From Curtobacterium guangdongense (lineage in GTDB: Bacteria; Actinomycetota; Actinomycetes; Actinomycetales; Microbacteriaceae), in contig NZ_JBMPIT010000007.1 in assembly GCF_049341845.1 (NCBI RefSeq), positions 186,001-250,000 of the forward strand: a DNA stretch of 64,000 nucleotides, given 5' to 3'. Under the pieces are notes generated by a model that was not told where the DNA came from, did not search any database, and saw only the letters and a list, made by a program, of their open reading frames with translations. The first letter of the stretch is position 1. Every line of letters starts with the position of its first letter. Position numbers and translations under genes: made by a program. Positions 42,457-50,928 of this stretch are shown piece by piece.

Positions 42457-43059
42457 ATGGACGAAGCGAGTCGCGACCTCATCCCCGCCGGCACCACATT
42501 CACGGCCGACGACGTCACCTGGTGGGCCGGGAAGGGCGAGCGTTCCCTCGACCAGGCGATCGCCGAGGCCGACGTCCTCGTCAGCGCACCGCACGCCGGT
42601 GCCGCGATCCCGGAGGAGCTCGACCGGTTCCTGGCACCGGAGTTCACCCGGCGGCTGCAGTACGACTACACCGACGTGTCGACGAGCGCCGTCGTGCGGC
42701 GGTGGGCCGAGATCGACCCCCGCGTGGTCGTCGTCGAGAACCCGCATCCCCGCATGGTGCGCGACCCCAACCGTGCACGCCCGGCGAGCCTCGTCGACGA
42801 CCTGCGCGAGGCGTTCGACCGCGTCCGCACGGCCGGCCGCGGGAACCGCGTGGACCTCGGCGGGGTCGACGCGATCCGCCCGGTGACGTTCTCGTTCTTC
42901 CCGCTCATCGAACCGCCGACCTCCGACGCGGCGCTCCTGGAGCTGGCCACGGCGTTCGAGGACGTCGCCGACCGAGGGCTCGGCGTGTACGAACGGACCC
43001 GCGACGACCTCATCGAGCGCTTCGTGACGAGGACGATGGCCGACGGTGGCGCCGCATGA
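42457..43059 (+). CDS. N-formylglutamate amidohydrolase-like protein, short
   Basis: The 200-residue protein shows the family's N-terminal features: VLVSAPHAGAAIPEEL near residue 30, DYTDVSTSAVVRRWAEIDP near 68 and VVENPHPRMVRDPNRA near 90. It ends soon after LGVYERTRDDLIERF, about 60-80 residues shorter than typical members, which carry further metal- and substrate-binding residues in the C-terminal part. It may be a truncated gene. Its stop overlaps the operator of the two-component system. TACGTT stands 6 nt before the ATG. Confidence 0.68.
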   Translation: MDEASRDLIPAGTTFTADDVTWWAGKGERSLDQAIAEADVLVSAPHAGAAIPEELDRFLAPEFTRRLQYDYTDVSTSAVVRRWAEIDPRVVVVENPHPRMVRDPNRARPASLVDDLREAFDRVRTAGRGNRVDLGGVDAIRPVTFSFFPLIEPPTSDAALLELATAFEDVADRGLGVYERTRDDLIERFVTRTMADGGAA

Positions 43060-43072
43060 GGCGAAGGTGAAG
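43057..43072 (+). promoter_or_regulatory. Candidate response-regulator site upstream of its own gene
   Basis: TGAGGCGAAGGTGAAG holds two TGARG half-sites 11 bp apart, the spacing used by OmpR-family regulators. It covers -40 to -25 relative to the chosen response-regulator ATG. The reverse complement of a sequence matching 13 of 16 positions lies at 45125-45140, at almost the same distance from the next start. CAGCAT stands 7 nt before the ATG. Confidence 0.55.
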
Positions 43073-43096
43073 CGGTTCCGTGCCAGCATGACGGGC

Positions 43097-43780
43097 ATGG
43101 CACGGCAGACGACGGTCCTCGTGGTGGACGACGACCCGAACGTGCTGCTCGGCATCCGTGTCGCCCTCGAGACCGACGGGCACGCCGTCGTCACCGCTGC
43201 CGACGGTCGGCAGGCACTCGCCGCGGTCGTGTCGGACGACCCCGACGCCGTCGTGCTCGACCTCGCGATGCCCTTCCTCGACGGGCTCGGCGTGTGCCGG
43301 GCCCTGCGTGCCGCAGGTGACGCCGTGCCGGTGATGATGCTCACCGCGCACGACCGACCCCGCGAGCGCGTGGACGGCCTCGACGCCGGCGCCGACGACT
43401 ACCTCGGCAAGCCCTTCGACGTCGACGAACTCCGGGCACGGGTCCGTGCGCTCGTCCGGCGGGGCGGCCCGACCACGGGCGTGGAGCGGCCCGAGTGGCG
43501 GGGGATCGGTCTCGACGGCGAGCAGCAACGCCTCCTGACGGCAGCCGGCCCCGTCGACCTCACGCGCACCGAGACCGTCGTCGCCGAGCTGCTGTTCCGC
43601 GACCCCGCGCGGGTCCGCACCCGCGACGAGCTGGGCGAGGCGGTGTGGCCCGACGGAGCCGTCCCCACGTCGAACGCCCTCGACGTCGCGGTGAGCTCCC
43701 TGCGACGGAAGCTCGTCGCCGCGACCGACGGCCCGGCGATCACGGCCGTCCGCGGCCTCGGCTACCGGCTCGAGCCGTGA
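43097..43780 (+). CDS. Two-component response regulator, OmpR/PhoB family
   Basis: The 227-residue protein has a receiver domain (VVDDDPNVLLGIRVAL, phospho-acceptor Asp in AVVLDLAMP near residue 55, MMLTAHD and the Lys of YLGKPFD) and a C-terminal winged helix (VDLTRTETVVAELLFRDPAR, VSSLRRKLVAATDG). The ATG at MARQTTVLV gives the standard length. It overlaps its sensor kinase by 4 bp and probably controls itself and the glycosyltransferase operon. Confidence 0.9.
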   Translation: MARQTTVLVVDDDPNVLLGIRVALETDGHAVVTAADGRQALAAVVSDDPDAVVLDLAMPFLDGLGVCRALRAAGDAVPVMMLTAHDRPRERVDGLDAGADDYLGKPFDVDELRARVRALVRRGGPTTGVERPEWRGIGLDGEQQRLLTAAGPVDLTRTETVVAELLFRDPARVRTRDELGEAVWPDGAVPTSNALDVAVSSLRRKLVAATDGPAITAVRGLGYRLEP

Positions 43781-45114
43781 GGACGCGGACCGGGTCGCTC
43801 CGTCGTCGCCTGGCCGCCGTCGTGGCCGGAGCGGTCGCGATCGCCGTCGTCCTGGTGGCTCTCCTGACGTGGTTCGTCGTCGCCTCACAGCTGCACAGCG
43901 CGCTCGACACCTCCCTCGACCGCGAGGCCACCCGCGTCCAGCGTCTGATCCAGGCGAACGCCGACTGGACGGGGGAGGGTGCCGGCGGGTGCGAGTACGC
44001 GGTCGAGCCGGCGTGCGTCCGGCGCATCGACACCGGTGACGCGCTGGGGTCCGGCGCGGGGCCCCTCGCCGTCACCGAGCAGGCGCACGCGGTCGCCACC
44101 CGGGAATCGGCACGCGCTCGGTACACGGCCGACGGGGTCCGGGTCGCCGTGGTCCCGACTCGCACGGACGAGGCCGTGATGGTCGGCGTCCCCACCCGGC
44201 AGACCGAGACCGCGCTCACGCGCACAGCCGTCGCGCTCGCCGTCGCCGGTGCACTCGGGGTCGTGCTCGCCGCGGTCCTCGGGTACGTCGTCGCCACCGT
44301 GGGGCTCAGGCCCGTGCGCGCGCTCGACACCGCGGTGCGACGGGTCCGGGACACGGCCGATCCGCACGAGCGCGTCGACGTGCACCGCAACGACGAGCTC
44401 GGGCGGCTCGCCGGCGCCTTCGACGAGATGCTCGCCGAGCTCGCGGCCGCCAGCGACGCGCAGCGGGACTTCGTCGCCGACGCGTCGCACGAACTCCGGA
44501 CCCCGCTGACGACCCTGCGCACGAACCTCCAGCTCCTCACCGACGACCGGCCGCTCGACGAGGCCACCCGCGCCGCGCTGCGCGCAGCGGTCACCGAGGA
44601 GATCACCGCGATGCAGGCGACGATCGACGACCTCGCCGAACTCGCGCGCGGGGACCGTCCCGGCGCCGACCTCCTGACGACGGTGGACCTGGTCGATGTC
44701 GTCCGATCGTCGGCGGCCACGGCAGCCCGCCGTTGGGGTGTGCCGTTCCGGGTGCGGTTCCCGTCGTCGGACGTCCCGGTGCGCGTCGCCGACGGACGGC
44801 TCCCGCGCCTGCTGGACGTCGTGCTCGACAATGCCGGCAAGTACGGCGCCGGGGAGCCGGTCGAGATCGAGGTCCTCGACGGGCGTCCGGTCCTCGTGTC
44901 GATCCGCGACCGCGGGATCGGCATCCCACCGCAAGACCGCGCACACGTCTTCGACCGCTTCCACCGGGCCGCGTCCGCGCGCGGGCTCCCCGGGTCCGGG
45001 CTCGGGCTGGCGATCGCGGCGCAGATCGTCGCCGCGTCCGGCGGCACGATCACGGCCGACGCTCGTGGCGACGGCCCCGGCACCGAGATCGTCATCACCC
45101 TGCCTGCCGGCTGA
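43777..45114 (+). CDS. Two-component sensor histidine kinase
   Basis: The 445-residue protein has two membrane helices (residues ~12-32 and ~145-170) enclosing an extracellular sensor domain of about 110 residues with a Cys pair (GGCEYAVEPAC) that could form a disulphide. A HAMP linker, the phospho-acceptor motif DASHELRTPLTTLRTN (His near residue 238) and an HATPase domain (VLDNAGKYG; DRGIGIPPQD; GSGLGLAIA) follow. The GTG start overlaps the regulator stop. The signal is not evident. Confidence 0.92.
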   Translation: MRTRTGSLRRRLAAVVAGAVAIAVVLVALLTWFVVASQLHSALDTSLDREATRVQRLIQANADWTGEGAGGCEYAVEPACVRRIDTGDALGSGAGPLAVTEQAHAVATRESARARYTADGVRVAVVPTRTDEAVMVGVPTRQTETALTRTAVALAVAGALGVVLAAVLGYVVATVGLRPVRALDTAVRRVRDTADPHERVDVHRNDELGRLAGAFDEMLAELAAASDAQRDFVADASHELRTPLTTLRTNLQLLTDDRPLDEATRAALRAAVTEEITAMQATIDDLAELARGDRPGADLLTTVDLVDVVRSSAATAARRWGVPFRVRFPSSDVPVRVADGRLPRLLDVVLDNAGKYGAGEPVEIEVLDGRPVLVSIRDRGIGIPPQDRAHVFDRFHRAASARGLPGSGLGLAIAAQIVAASGGTITADARGDGPGTEIVITLPAG

Positions 45115-45124
45115 CGCGCCTCGA

Positions 45125-45140
45125 CCTCACGTTCGGCTCA
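45125..45140 (-). promoter_or_regulatory. Candidate response-regulator site before the glycosyltransferase operon
   Basis: Minus-strand TGAGCCGAACGTGAGG matches the sequence before the response regulator at 13 of 16 positions, consensus TGAGSCGAASGTGARG, including both half-sites with 11-bp spacing. It lies 24-39 bp before the ATG at 45164, overlapping the expected -35. CACCCT stands 6 nt before the ATG as a possible -10. Confidence 0.55.
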
Positions 45141-45163
45141 CGACCGCGTCGCACCCTTGCGGC

Positions 45164-46372
45164 ATGGTCATGCTGCACTCGAACCGCACGTCGCGCTCCG
45201 TCGCCGACGGTGCGCCGTTCCGCGTCGTCATCGCCGCCGGCGGCACCGGCGGACACGTCTTCCCCGGCCTCGCGGTCGCCGCCGCGATCGAACGACTCGT
45301 GCCCGGCGCGTCCGTCACGTTCTCGGGAACGCCGGACCGCCTGGAGGCCCGGCTCGTCCCCGCCGCCGGGTACCGTCTCGACACCACACCGATCATGCCC
45401 TTCCCGCGTCGTGTGGACCGGCGTGCGTTCGGCTTCCCCGCACGGTTCGTCCGGTGTGTCCTGCGCGCCCGCCGTCAACTCCGCGACCGGCGGGCGGACG
45501 TCGTCGTCGGGGTCGGCGGGTACCCGACCGTGCCGGCGATCGTCGCCGCGTGGACGCTCCGGATACCGGTGCTCGTGCACGAGTCGAACGCGACGCCGGG
45601 GCTCGCGAACGTCCTCGCGGCGCGGCTGGCCGGGAAGGTCGCGTGCGCGTTCGACCCCGACCGTGCCGGGTTCGCGTCGAGCGCCGAGGTCCGGCGGGTC
45701 GGCATCCCGATCCTCCCGGCGCTGGCGTCCTGCGACCGGGCGGCGATGCGGGAACGTGCCCGGGCGGTGTTCGGCGTCGCCGCCGAGGAGCGCTTCGTGG
45801 TCGTGTCCGGCGGGAGCCTCGGCGCGGTGTCGCTCGACCGAGCCGCCGTCGACCTGGCGTGCGCCCGATCGTGGGACGGTCGGCTCCGCATGCTGATCAA
45901 GGCGAGTGGCTCGCACGCCGCGGAGCTCGGGCAGCGACTCCGCGACGGCGGGGGCGACGCGGTCGCCACGATCGTGCCGCACATCGACGACATGGCCGCC
46001 GCGTACGCCGCGGCCGACGTCGTGGTCGTCCGCGCCGGAGCCTCGACCGTCGCCGAGGTCGAGCACCTCGGTGTCCCTGCCGTCCTCGTGCCGCTGCCCG
46101 GTGCCACCGACGACCACCAGACCGCGAACGCCCGTGCCCTCGCCGCGTCCGGCGCCCGTGTCGTGGTGCTGCCCGACTCGGAACTGGACGCCCGTGCCCT
46201 GGACCGGGCCGTCTCGGAACTGGCCGGGCCCGTCGGGGCCGAGCCGAGCCTCCCGGTCGCGCCGATCAGCCACGCGCACCACGCGACCTCACCCCACGCG
46301 GCGGCGGCCGACGCCGTCGCCGACTGGGCGATCGAACTCGCCCGTACCTCTGCGGAAAGGACCACACGATGA
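45164..46372 (+). CDS. MurG-like GT28 glycosyltransferase
   Basis: The 402-residue protein has the MurG fold: GGTGGHVFPGLAVAAAIE near residue 25, VVGVGGYPTVPAIVAAW, HESNATPGLANVLAARLAG near 140, VVSGGSLGAVSLD near 205 and the nucleotide-binding VVVRAGASTVAEVEHLGVP near 290. MurG adds GlcNAc to lipid I. This copy is outside any cell-division cluster and is paired with an epimerase behind a two-component system, so it more likely serves another envelope glycan, glycolipid or a stress back-up. A further ATG lies two codons downstream. Confidence 0.85.
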   Translation: MVMLHSNRTSRSVADGAPFRVVIAAGGTGGHVFPGLAVAAAIERLVPGASVTFSGTPDRLEARLVPAAGYRLDTTPIMPFPRRVDRRAFGFPARFVRCVLRARRQLRDRRADVVVGVGGYPTVPAIVAAWTLRIPVLVHESNATPGLANVLAARLAGKVACAFDPDRAGFASSAEVRRVGIPILPALASCDRAAMRERARAVFGVAAEERFVVVSGGSLGAVSLDRAAVDLACARSWDGRLRMLIKASGSHAAELGQRLRDGGGDAVATIVPHIDDMAAAYAAADVVVVRAGASTVAEVEHLGVPAVLVPLPGATDDHQTANARALAASGARVVVLPDSELDARALDRAVSELAGPVGAEPSLPVAPISHAHHATSPHAAAADAVADWAIELARTSAERTTR

Positions 46373-47355
46373 ACGACACCTACTGGGAGGGCCGCAGCGT
46401 CCTCGTGACCGGAGCCGAGGGCTTCATCGGCTCGACGCTCGTCGACGCCCTCGTCGAACGGGGCGCCCGTGTCCGCGCGCTCTGCCACTACAAGCCGTAC
46501 GGATCGGCGGGGTGGCTCGCCCGGTACGCCGACGACGACCGCGTCGAGGTGCTCGCGGGCGACGTGCGCGACCCGTTCCTCGTCGACTCCGCGGTCGCGG
46601 GCACGGACACCGTGTTCCACCTCGCGGCCCTCATCGGGATCCCGTACTCCTACGTCGCGCCGGAGTCGTACGTGCAGACGAACGTCGTCGGCTCGCACAA
46701 CGTCGTCGCCGCGTGCCGCCGCCACGGTTCCCGGATGGTGCACACCTCGACGTCGGAGACCTACGGCAGCGCGCTGCGGGTGCCGATGGACGAGACGCAC
46801 CCGGCGCAGCCGCAGTCGCCGTACTCCGCGTCGAAGATCGCCGCGGACGCGATGGTGCTGTCGTACCACGCGGCCTTCGGGACGCCGGTCGCCGTCTGCC
46901 GCCCGTTCAACACGTACGGACCCCGGCAGAGTGCCCGTGCGGTGATCCCGGCGGTGCTCGGGCAGCTCGCCGCGGGGTCGGACGTCATCCGGCTCGGCTC
47001 GACGACACCCACGCGGGACTTCACCTACGTGACCGACACGGTCGCGGGGTTCCTGGCGATCGGGGCCTCGGACGCGGCGGTCGGGCGCACGTGCAACCTC
47101 GGGACCGGGAGCGAGGTGTCGATCGGGGACCTCGCGGCGATGCTCGTGCGGGTGAGCGGTCGTCGTGCGCGGATCGTGGTGGACGAGTCGCGCCTGCGCC
47201 CGGAGGCCAGCGAGGTCGATCGCCTGCTGTCGGACAACACGCTCGTCCGGTCGCTCACCGGGTGGGCACCGCAGGTGTCGCTCGAGGACGGCCTCGCGCG
47301 CACGTGGGAGTCGGTGCGAGCCGCATCCGGTCTGGGCGCCGCCTACGTCGTCTGA
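46369..47355 (+). CDS. NAD-dependent nucleotide-sugar epimerase/dehydratase
   Basis: The 328-residue extended SDR has the NAD motif TGAEGFIGS near residue 14, HLAALIGIPYSY, the catalytic Thr/Ser region STSETYG near 124, YSASK (Tyr and Lys) near 150 and RPFNTYGPRQ. It resembles UDP-glucose 4-epimerases and 4,6-dehydratases; the exact nucleotide sugar is uncertain. It overlaps the glycosyltransferase by 4 bp and has GGAAAGG upstream. It probably makes the sugar donor for that enzyme. Confidence 0.87.
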   Translation: MNDTYWEGRSVLVTGAEGFIGSTLVDALVERGARVRALCHYKPYGSAGWLARYADDDRVEVLAGDVRDPFLVDSAVAGTDTVFHLAALIGIPYSYVAPESYVQTNVVGSHNVVAACRRHGSRMVHTSTSETYGSALRVPMDETHPAQPQSPYSASKIAADAMVLSYHAAFGTPVAVCRPFNTYGPRQSARAVIPAVLGQLAAGSDVIRLGSTTPTRDFTYVTDTVAGFLAIGASDAAVGRTCNLGTGSEVSIGDLAAMLVRVSGRRARIVVDESRLRPEASEVDRLLSDNTLVRSLTGWAPQVSLEDGLARTWESVRAASGLGAAYVV

Positions 47356-47362
47356 CCCGCCC

Positions 47363-47453
47363 GCCGTGCCCGCCCGCCGTGCCCGCCCGCCGTGCCCGCC
47401 GGCCGTGCCCGTTCGCCGTGCCCGTTCGCCGTGCCCGCCCGCCGTGCCCGTTC
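47363..47453. repeat. 13-bp minisatellite, seven copies
   Basis: The unit GCCGTGCCCGNNC, with NN either CC, CG or TT and the last base C or G, repeats seven times without a break (starts 47363, 47376, 47389, 47402, 47415, 47428, 47441). It begins 7 bp after the epimerase stop and runs directly into the palindrome that follows. No coding role is likely. Confidence 0.9.
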
Positions 47454-47514
47454 GCACAACCGAAAGCACTCCGCGCCGTTGAACGCCGCGGTGCGGATGG
47501 CTTTCGGTTGTGCG
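47453..47514. terminator. Long-loop hairpin after the epimerase gene
   Basis: CGCACAACCGAAAGC (47453-47467) and GCTTTCGGTTGTGCG (47500-47514) are perfect 15-bp complements around 32 nt. Between the convergent epimerase and Mrp subunit G genes it may end both transcripts. Its layout, with near-identical arms at gene ends, resembles the other palindromic families though the sequence is different. Confidence 0.65.
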
Positions 47515-47554
47515 GGAGCGGATCGCGCAACGTGGCGGTCAGGACACCGGGCGG

Positions 47555-47911
47555 TCAGGACTCGGTGTCGTCGACGAGGAGCGCCTGGTGGTCGTAGTCG
47601 CCGGAGCGGACCCCGGCCCGGGCGATCATGTGCGTCGACACCGGTACCAGGAAGAGCTGGAACACCATGATCGGCAGGACGACCCAGAGCGCGGTCCACG
47701 TCCACACCGAGACGACGATCGCCGCGAGCCCGAACGCCAGCCCGAGGACCTGCGGCTTCGCCATCGCGTGCAGCCGGACGAGTGGGTCGGGGAAGCGCAC
47801 GATCCCGACGCCGGCGCCGAGCGAGAGCAGCGACCCGACGAGCAGCAGCCCGACGGCGATCCAGGCCCGGATGCCCGCGCCGTCGATGAAGGTCTCGATG
47901 ATCTCGATCAC
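47555..47911 (-). CDS. mnhG: Mrp cation/proton antiporter subunit G
   Basis: The 118-residue protein has three membrane helices and the family motif VGIVRFPDPLVRLHAMAKPQ near residue 35. It is the last gene of the Mrp operon and overlaps subunit F by 4 bp. The Mrp complex exchanges sodium for protons and supports pH and salt homeostasis. Confidence 0.9.
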   Translation of the reverse strand: MIEIIETFIDGAGIRAWIAVGLLLVGSLLSLGAGVGIVRFPDPLVRLHAMAKPQVLGLAFGLAAIVVSVWTWTALWVVLPIMVFQLFLVPVSTHMIARAGVRSGDYDHQALLVDDTES

Positions 47912-48246
47912 GACTCGCCTCCTTGCCGTCGCTCCGGTGTGGTGACGTCAGCGCCGTCGTCGGACGGGTCCGAGGACGGCGTCACGGCACGGGCCACGGC
48001 GATGGTCGCGAACACGCTCGTCGCGGCGATCACCACCAGTACCGGGATCCCTGCGAGGTCCTGCCGGATCACCATGGCCGCCGCGATCACCACGAGGACG
48101 GTGGTGAGCACCATGTCGGAGCCGATCATCCGGTCGAGGATGGTCGGACCGCGGACGATGCGGAACACGGCGAGGAGCAGGGTGGCCCCGAGCAGTGCGA
48201 GGACCACGGCGACGAGGATCCCCATCACGACGACCCCGGCGCTCAT
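47908..48246 (-). CDS. mnhF: Mrp cation/proton antiporter subunit F
   Basis: The 112-residue protein has three membrane helices with the MrpF core FRIVRGPTILDRMIGSDMV near residue 28 and a polar tail of about 25 residues. It overlaps subunit E and subunit G by 4 bp each. Confidence 0.9.
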   Translation of the reverse strand: MSAGVVVMGILVAVVLALLGATLLLAVFRIVRGPTILDRMIGSDMVLTTVLVVIAAAMVIRQDLAGIPVLVVIAATSVFATIAVARAVTPSSDPSDDGADVTTPERRQGGES

Positions 48247-48830
48247 CGGGTCACCTCCGGCAGGGGTTCGGACAGTTCGGAGAGGTCCTGCTTCGACCCG
48301 AGCGCACGGATTACCATCGTCTCGATGCCGAGTGCCTCGCGCTTGGCGTGCTCGACCTGTTCGCGCCGCTCGGTGTCGAGCACGTGGAGCAGGAGTCGTC
48401 GACGGCGGAGGTCGACGTCCGCGACGTAGGAGCCCGGCACGAGGGACACCGCGAGGGTCGCGAGCGTGAACGTCATCTCGGACGTCGTGTGCATCTGCAC
48501 GAGCACGATCGAGCTGCGTCGGACTCCCCGCGGCCGGAACGCCACCCACGCGACCCGGAACGACGCGGCGACGACGAGGCCGGACCAGACGACGAGGAAC
48601 CACAGGAAGTGCAGCGGGGAGAACCGGGAGGACAGCGGGACGGCCGGCAGGGGGAGGGCCTGCGTCACGAGGAGCGCGACGACGACCCCGCACAGCAGGG
48701 TCAGCGGCGTCCACGATCCCCACAGCAGCGCCCACAGCACGGTGAGCCCGAGCACGAGCGGCACGTCGTAGCGCCACGCGACGGCGATCCGTCGGGCGTT
48801 CGCGATGCGTCGGGTCCTGGCGTCGGTCAC
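48243..48830 (-). CDS. mnhE: Mrp cation/proton antiporter subunit E
   Basis: The 195-residue protein starts at a GTG overlapping the subunit D stop. It has two to three membrane helices, then the conserved cytoplasmic part with SEMTFTLATLAVSLVPGSYV near residue 118 and LLLHVLDTERR. This fits MrpE. Confidence 0.88.
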   Translation of the reverse strand: MTDARTRRIANARRIAVAWRYDVPLVLGLTVLWALLWGSWTPLTLLCGVVVALLVTQALPLPAVPLSSRFSPLHFLWFLVVWSGLVVAASFRVAWVAFRPRGVRRSSIVLVQMHTTSEMTFTLATLAVSLVPGSYVADVDLRRRRLLLHVLDTERREQVEHAKREALGIETMVIRALGSKQDLSELSEPLPEVTR

Positions 48831-50479
48831 GGTCGTGCCCCCAGGACTGCCTCGACGTACTGCTGCGGGGACTCGAGCGACTCGGCCGCCCGGGTGGCGT
48901 ACCCGTACAGCGGGCCGGCGACGACCGTGAGCGCGACGGAGCCGAGCACGGCGACCGTGGTGACGCCGACCAGCATGCGCGGCAGGCGGGTACGGCCGGA
49001 GACGTGCTGCATGCTCCCGGTGACCGGATCCGTGACCGTCACCGAGCCTCCCGACAGGACGGAGCCGTCCGCCTCGGACCGGGTGACGGGTGCCGGCTCC
49101 GGAGCCCGCAGCGACTCGTGCGGTTCTGCCACCGCGACGTGCGGGGCCGCTGCTTCGGCAGCGGGCTTCGGTCGCCAGAAGGCGGCGTCCCACACGCGCA
49201 TCAGTGCGTACAGGGTGAGGAGCGAGGTCACGACCCCGGCAGCGATGGTCATGTACGCCAGGGGACTGCCGTCGATCGCTGCGGCGCGGAAGAGCCCGAG
49301 CTTGCCGATGAAGCCGGAGAAGGGCGGGATCCCGCCGAGGTTGAACGCCGGGACCAGGTACAGGGCGGCCAGGAACGGCGCGGCCTTGAGCAGGCCGCCG
49401 AGCGACCTGGTCGACGTGGTCCCACCGACCCGTTCCATCAGGCCCGACACCAGGAACAGCGTCGTCTGCACGACGATGTGGTGCACCGTGTAGAACACCG
49501 CAGCGGCCGTGCCGACGACCGATCCGAGTCCGACGCCCATCACCATGAACCCGATGTGGCTGATCAGCGTGAACGACAGCAGTCGCTTCACGTCGGTCTG
49601 CGACACGGCCCCGAGCACGCCGACGATCATCGTCAGCGCGGCGACCACGAGCAGGACGGTGTTGAGCTGCGGGCGCGGGAACATGATCGTCTCGAGGCGG
49701 ATGATCGCGTAGATGCCCACCTTGGTCAGCAGGCCGGCGAACACCGCGGTGACCGGTGCCGGCGCGGTCGGGTACGAGTCCGGCAGCCAGAACGCCAGCG
49801 GGAACACGGCCGCCTTGATGCCGAAGCCGATGAGCAGCATCGTGTGGATGAGGAGCTGTACGTGGTCGGGCAGGGCTGCCATCCGCTCGCTGATCTGGGC
49901 GATGTTCACCGTGCCCGTCGCGCCGTAGACCAGCCCGATCGCCGAGAGGAAGATCGCCGACGCGATGAGGCTCGTCACGATGTACGTCGTGCCGGCCCGC
50001 ACACGCTGCTCGCTGCCCCCGAGGGTGATCAGCACGTAGCTCGCGACGAGGAGCATCTCGAACGCCACGTAGAGGTTGAAGAGGTCGCCGGCGATGAAGG
50101 AGTCGAGGACCCCGGCCGCGAGGACGAGGTACGTCGGGTAGAAGATCGTGACGGGCGCTTCGCCGTCGTCGGCGGCGAGGCCCTGTCCGATCGAGAACAG
50201 CAGGACGATGAGCAGCACGCTCGCGGACACCGTGAGGAGCAACGCGCTCAACCGGTCGACGACGAGCGAGATGCCGTACGGGGCGTCCCAGCCGCCGACC
50301 TGCACGACGATGGTGCCGTGGTGGTCGACGAGCACCATCAGCGTGGCGGCGACGGCCAGTGCGATGACGAGCACGGCCACGGTGATCGCGCGCTGGATGC
50401 GCTGGTGCCGGAGCAGCCCGAGGGCGACGGCCGCACCGAGGAGCGGGACGAGGACGAGGAGCGGGACGAGGAAGGTCAT
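48827..50479 (-). CDS. mnhD: Mrp cation/proton antiporter subunit D
   Basis: The 550-residue protein has about fourteen membrane helices and the proton-channel family features shared with respiratory complex I subunits: the conserved Glu in LYVAFEMLLVASYVL near residue 135 and the Lys region HTMLLIGFGIKAAVFPLAFW near 215. A 75-residue polar stretch late in the protein (EAAAPHVAVAEPHESLRAPE and after) is unusual and precedes the last helix. It overlaps subunits C and E by 4 bp. Confidence 0.92.
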   Translation of the reverse strand: MTFLVPLLVLVPLLGAAVALGLLRHQRIQRAITVAVLVIALAVAATLMVLVDHHGTIVVQVGGWDAPYGISLVVDRLSALLLTVSASVLLIVLLFSIGQGLAADDGEAPVTIFYPTYLVLAAGVLDSFIAGDLFNLYVAFEMLLVASYVLITLGGSEQRVRAGTTYIVTSLIASAIFLSAIGLVYGATGTVNIAQISERMAALPDHVQLLIHTMLLIGFGIKAAVFPLAFWLPDSYPTAPAPVTAVFAGLLTKVGIYAIIRLETIMFPRPQLNTVLLVVAALTMIVGVLGAVSQTDVKRLLSFTLISHIGFMVMGVGLGSVVGTAAAVFYTVHHIVVQTTLFLVSGLMERVGGTTSTRSLGGLLKAAPFLAALYLVPAFNLGGIPPFSGFIGKLGLFRAAAIDGSPLAYMTIAAGVVTSLLTLYALMRVWDAAFWRPKPAAEAAAPHVAVAEPHESLRAPEPAPVTRSEADGSVLSGGSVTVTDPVTGSMQHVSGRTRLPRMLVGVTTVAVLGSVALTVVAGPLYGYATRAAESLESPQQYVEAVLGARP

Positions 50480-50928
50480 CGGTGGGCCTCGTCCTGGGTC
50501 TGGTCTTCGTGGTGGCGCTCGTGGTCGGTGTCGGCTTCCGGGTCCGTGTCCGTCTCCGGGTCGTCCTCCGCCGGGGCGTCCCGTTCGTGCCGGATCGCGA
50601 CGTCGGCCTCGTCCACCTCGACCTCGTCGGCGCGGGACAGCGTCCACGAGCGGTGGATGAGGGCGAGGAGGAACGCGCTGACGGCGAAGGTGATCACGAT
50701 GGCGGTCAGGGCGAACGCCTGGGGCAGCGGGTCGGTGATGCCCTCCGACGACTTGCCGATCGGCGGGTTGCCGGCAGCGCCGGACATCACGAGCAGCAGC
50801 AGGTTGAGGGCGTTGCCGACGAGCAGGAACCCGAGCAGCATCCGCGTGAGCGAGCGTTCGAGCAGCAGGTAGACGCCGCAGGCGAAGAGGACGGCCATCG
50901 CGATGACGAGGACGAGGGTGATGGTCAT
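50476..50928 (-). CDS. mnhC: Mrp cation/proton antiporter subunit C
   Basis: The 150-residue protein has three membrane helices with LLERSLTRMLLGFLLVGNAL (NuoK-like) near residue 22 and FALTAIVITFAVSAFLLAL near 72. The last ~45 residues are very acidic and rich in Asp, Glu and His (EDDPETDTDPEADTDHERHH), longer than in many MrpC proteins. Confidence 0.9.
   Translation of the reverse strand: MTITLVLVIAMAVLFACGVYLLLERSLTRMLLGFLLVGNALNLLLLVMSGAAGNPPIGKSSEGITDPLPQAFALTAIVITFAVSAFLLALIHRSWTLSRADEVEVDEADVAIRHERDAPAEDDPETDTDPEADTDHERHHEDQTQDEAHR

Noticed and set aside
47363..47453. CRISPR-like appearance of regularly spaced repeats
   Set aside because: The 13-bp units are directly adjacent with no spacers and no cas genes are nearby.
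47255..47530. Open frames over the minisatellite encoding Gly/Arg/Ala repeats
   Set aside because: A 13-bp unit shifts frame with each copy, so all frames give low-complexity peptides; no ribosome-binding site or promoter was found.
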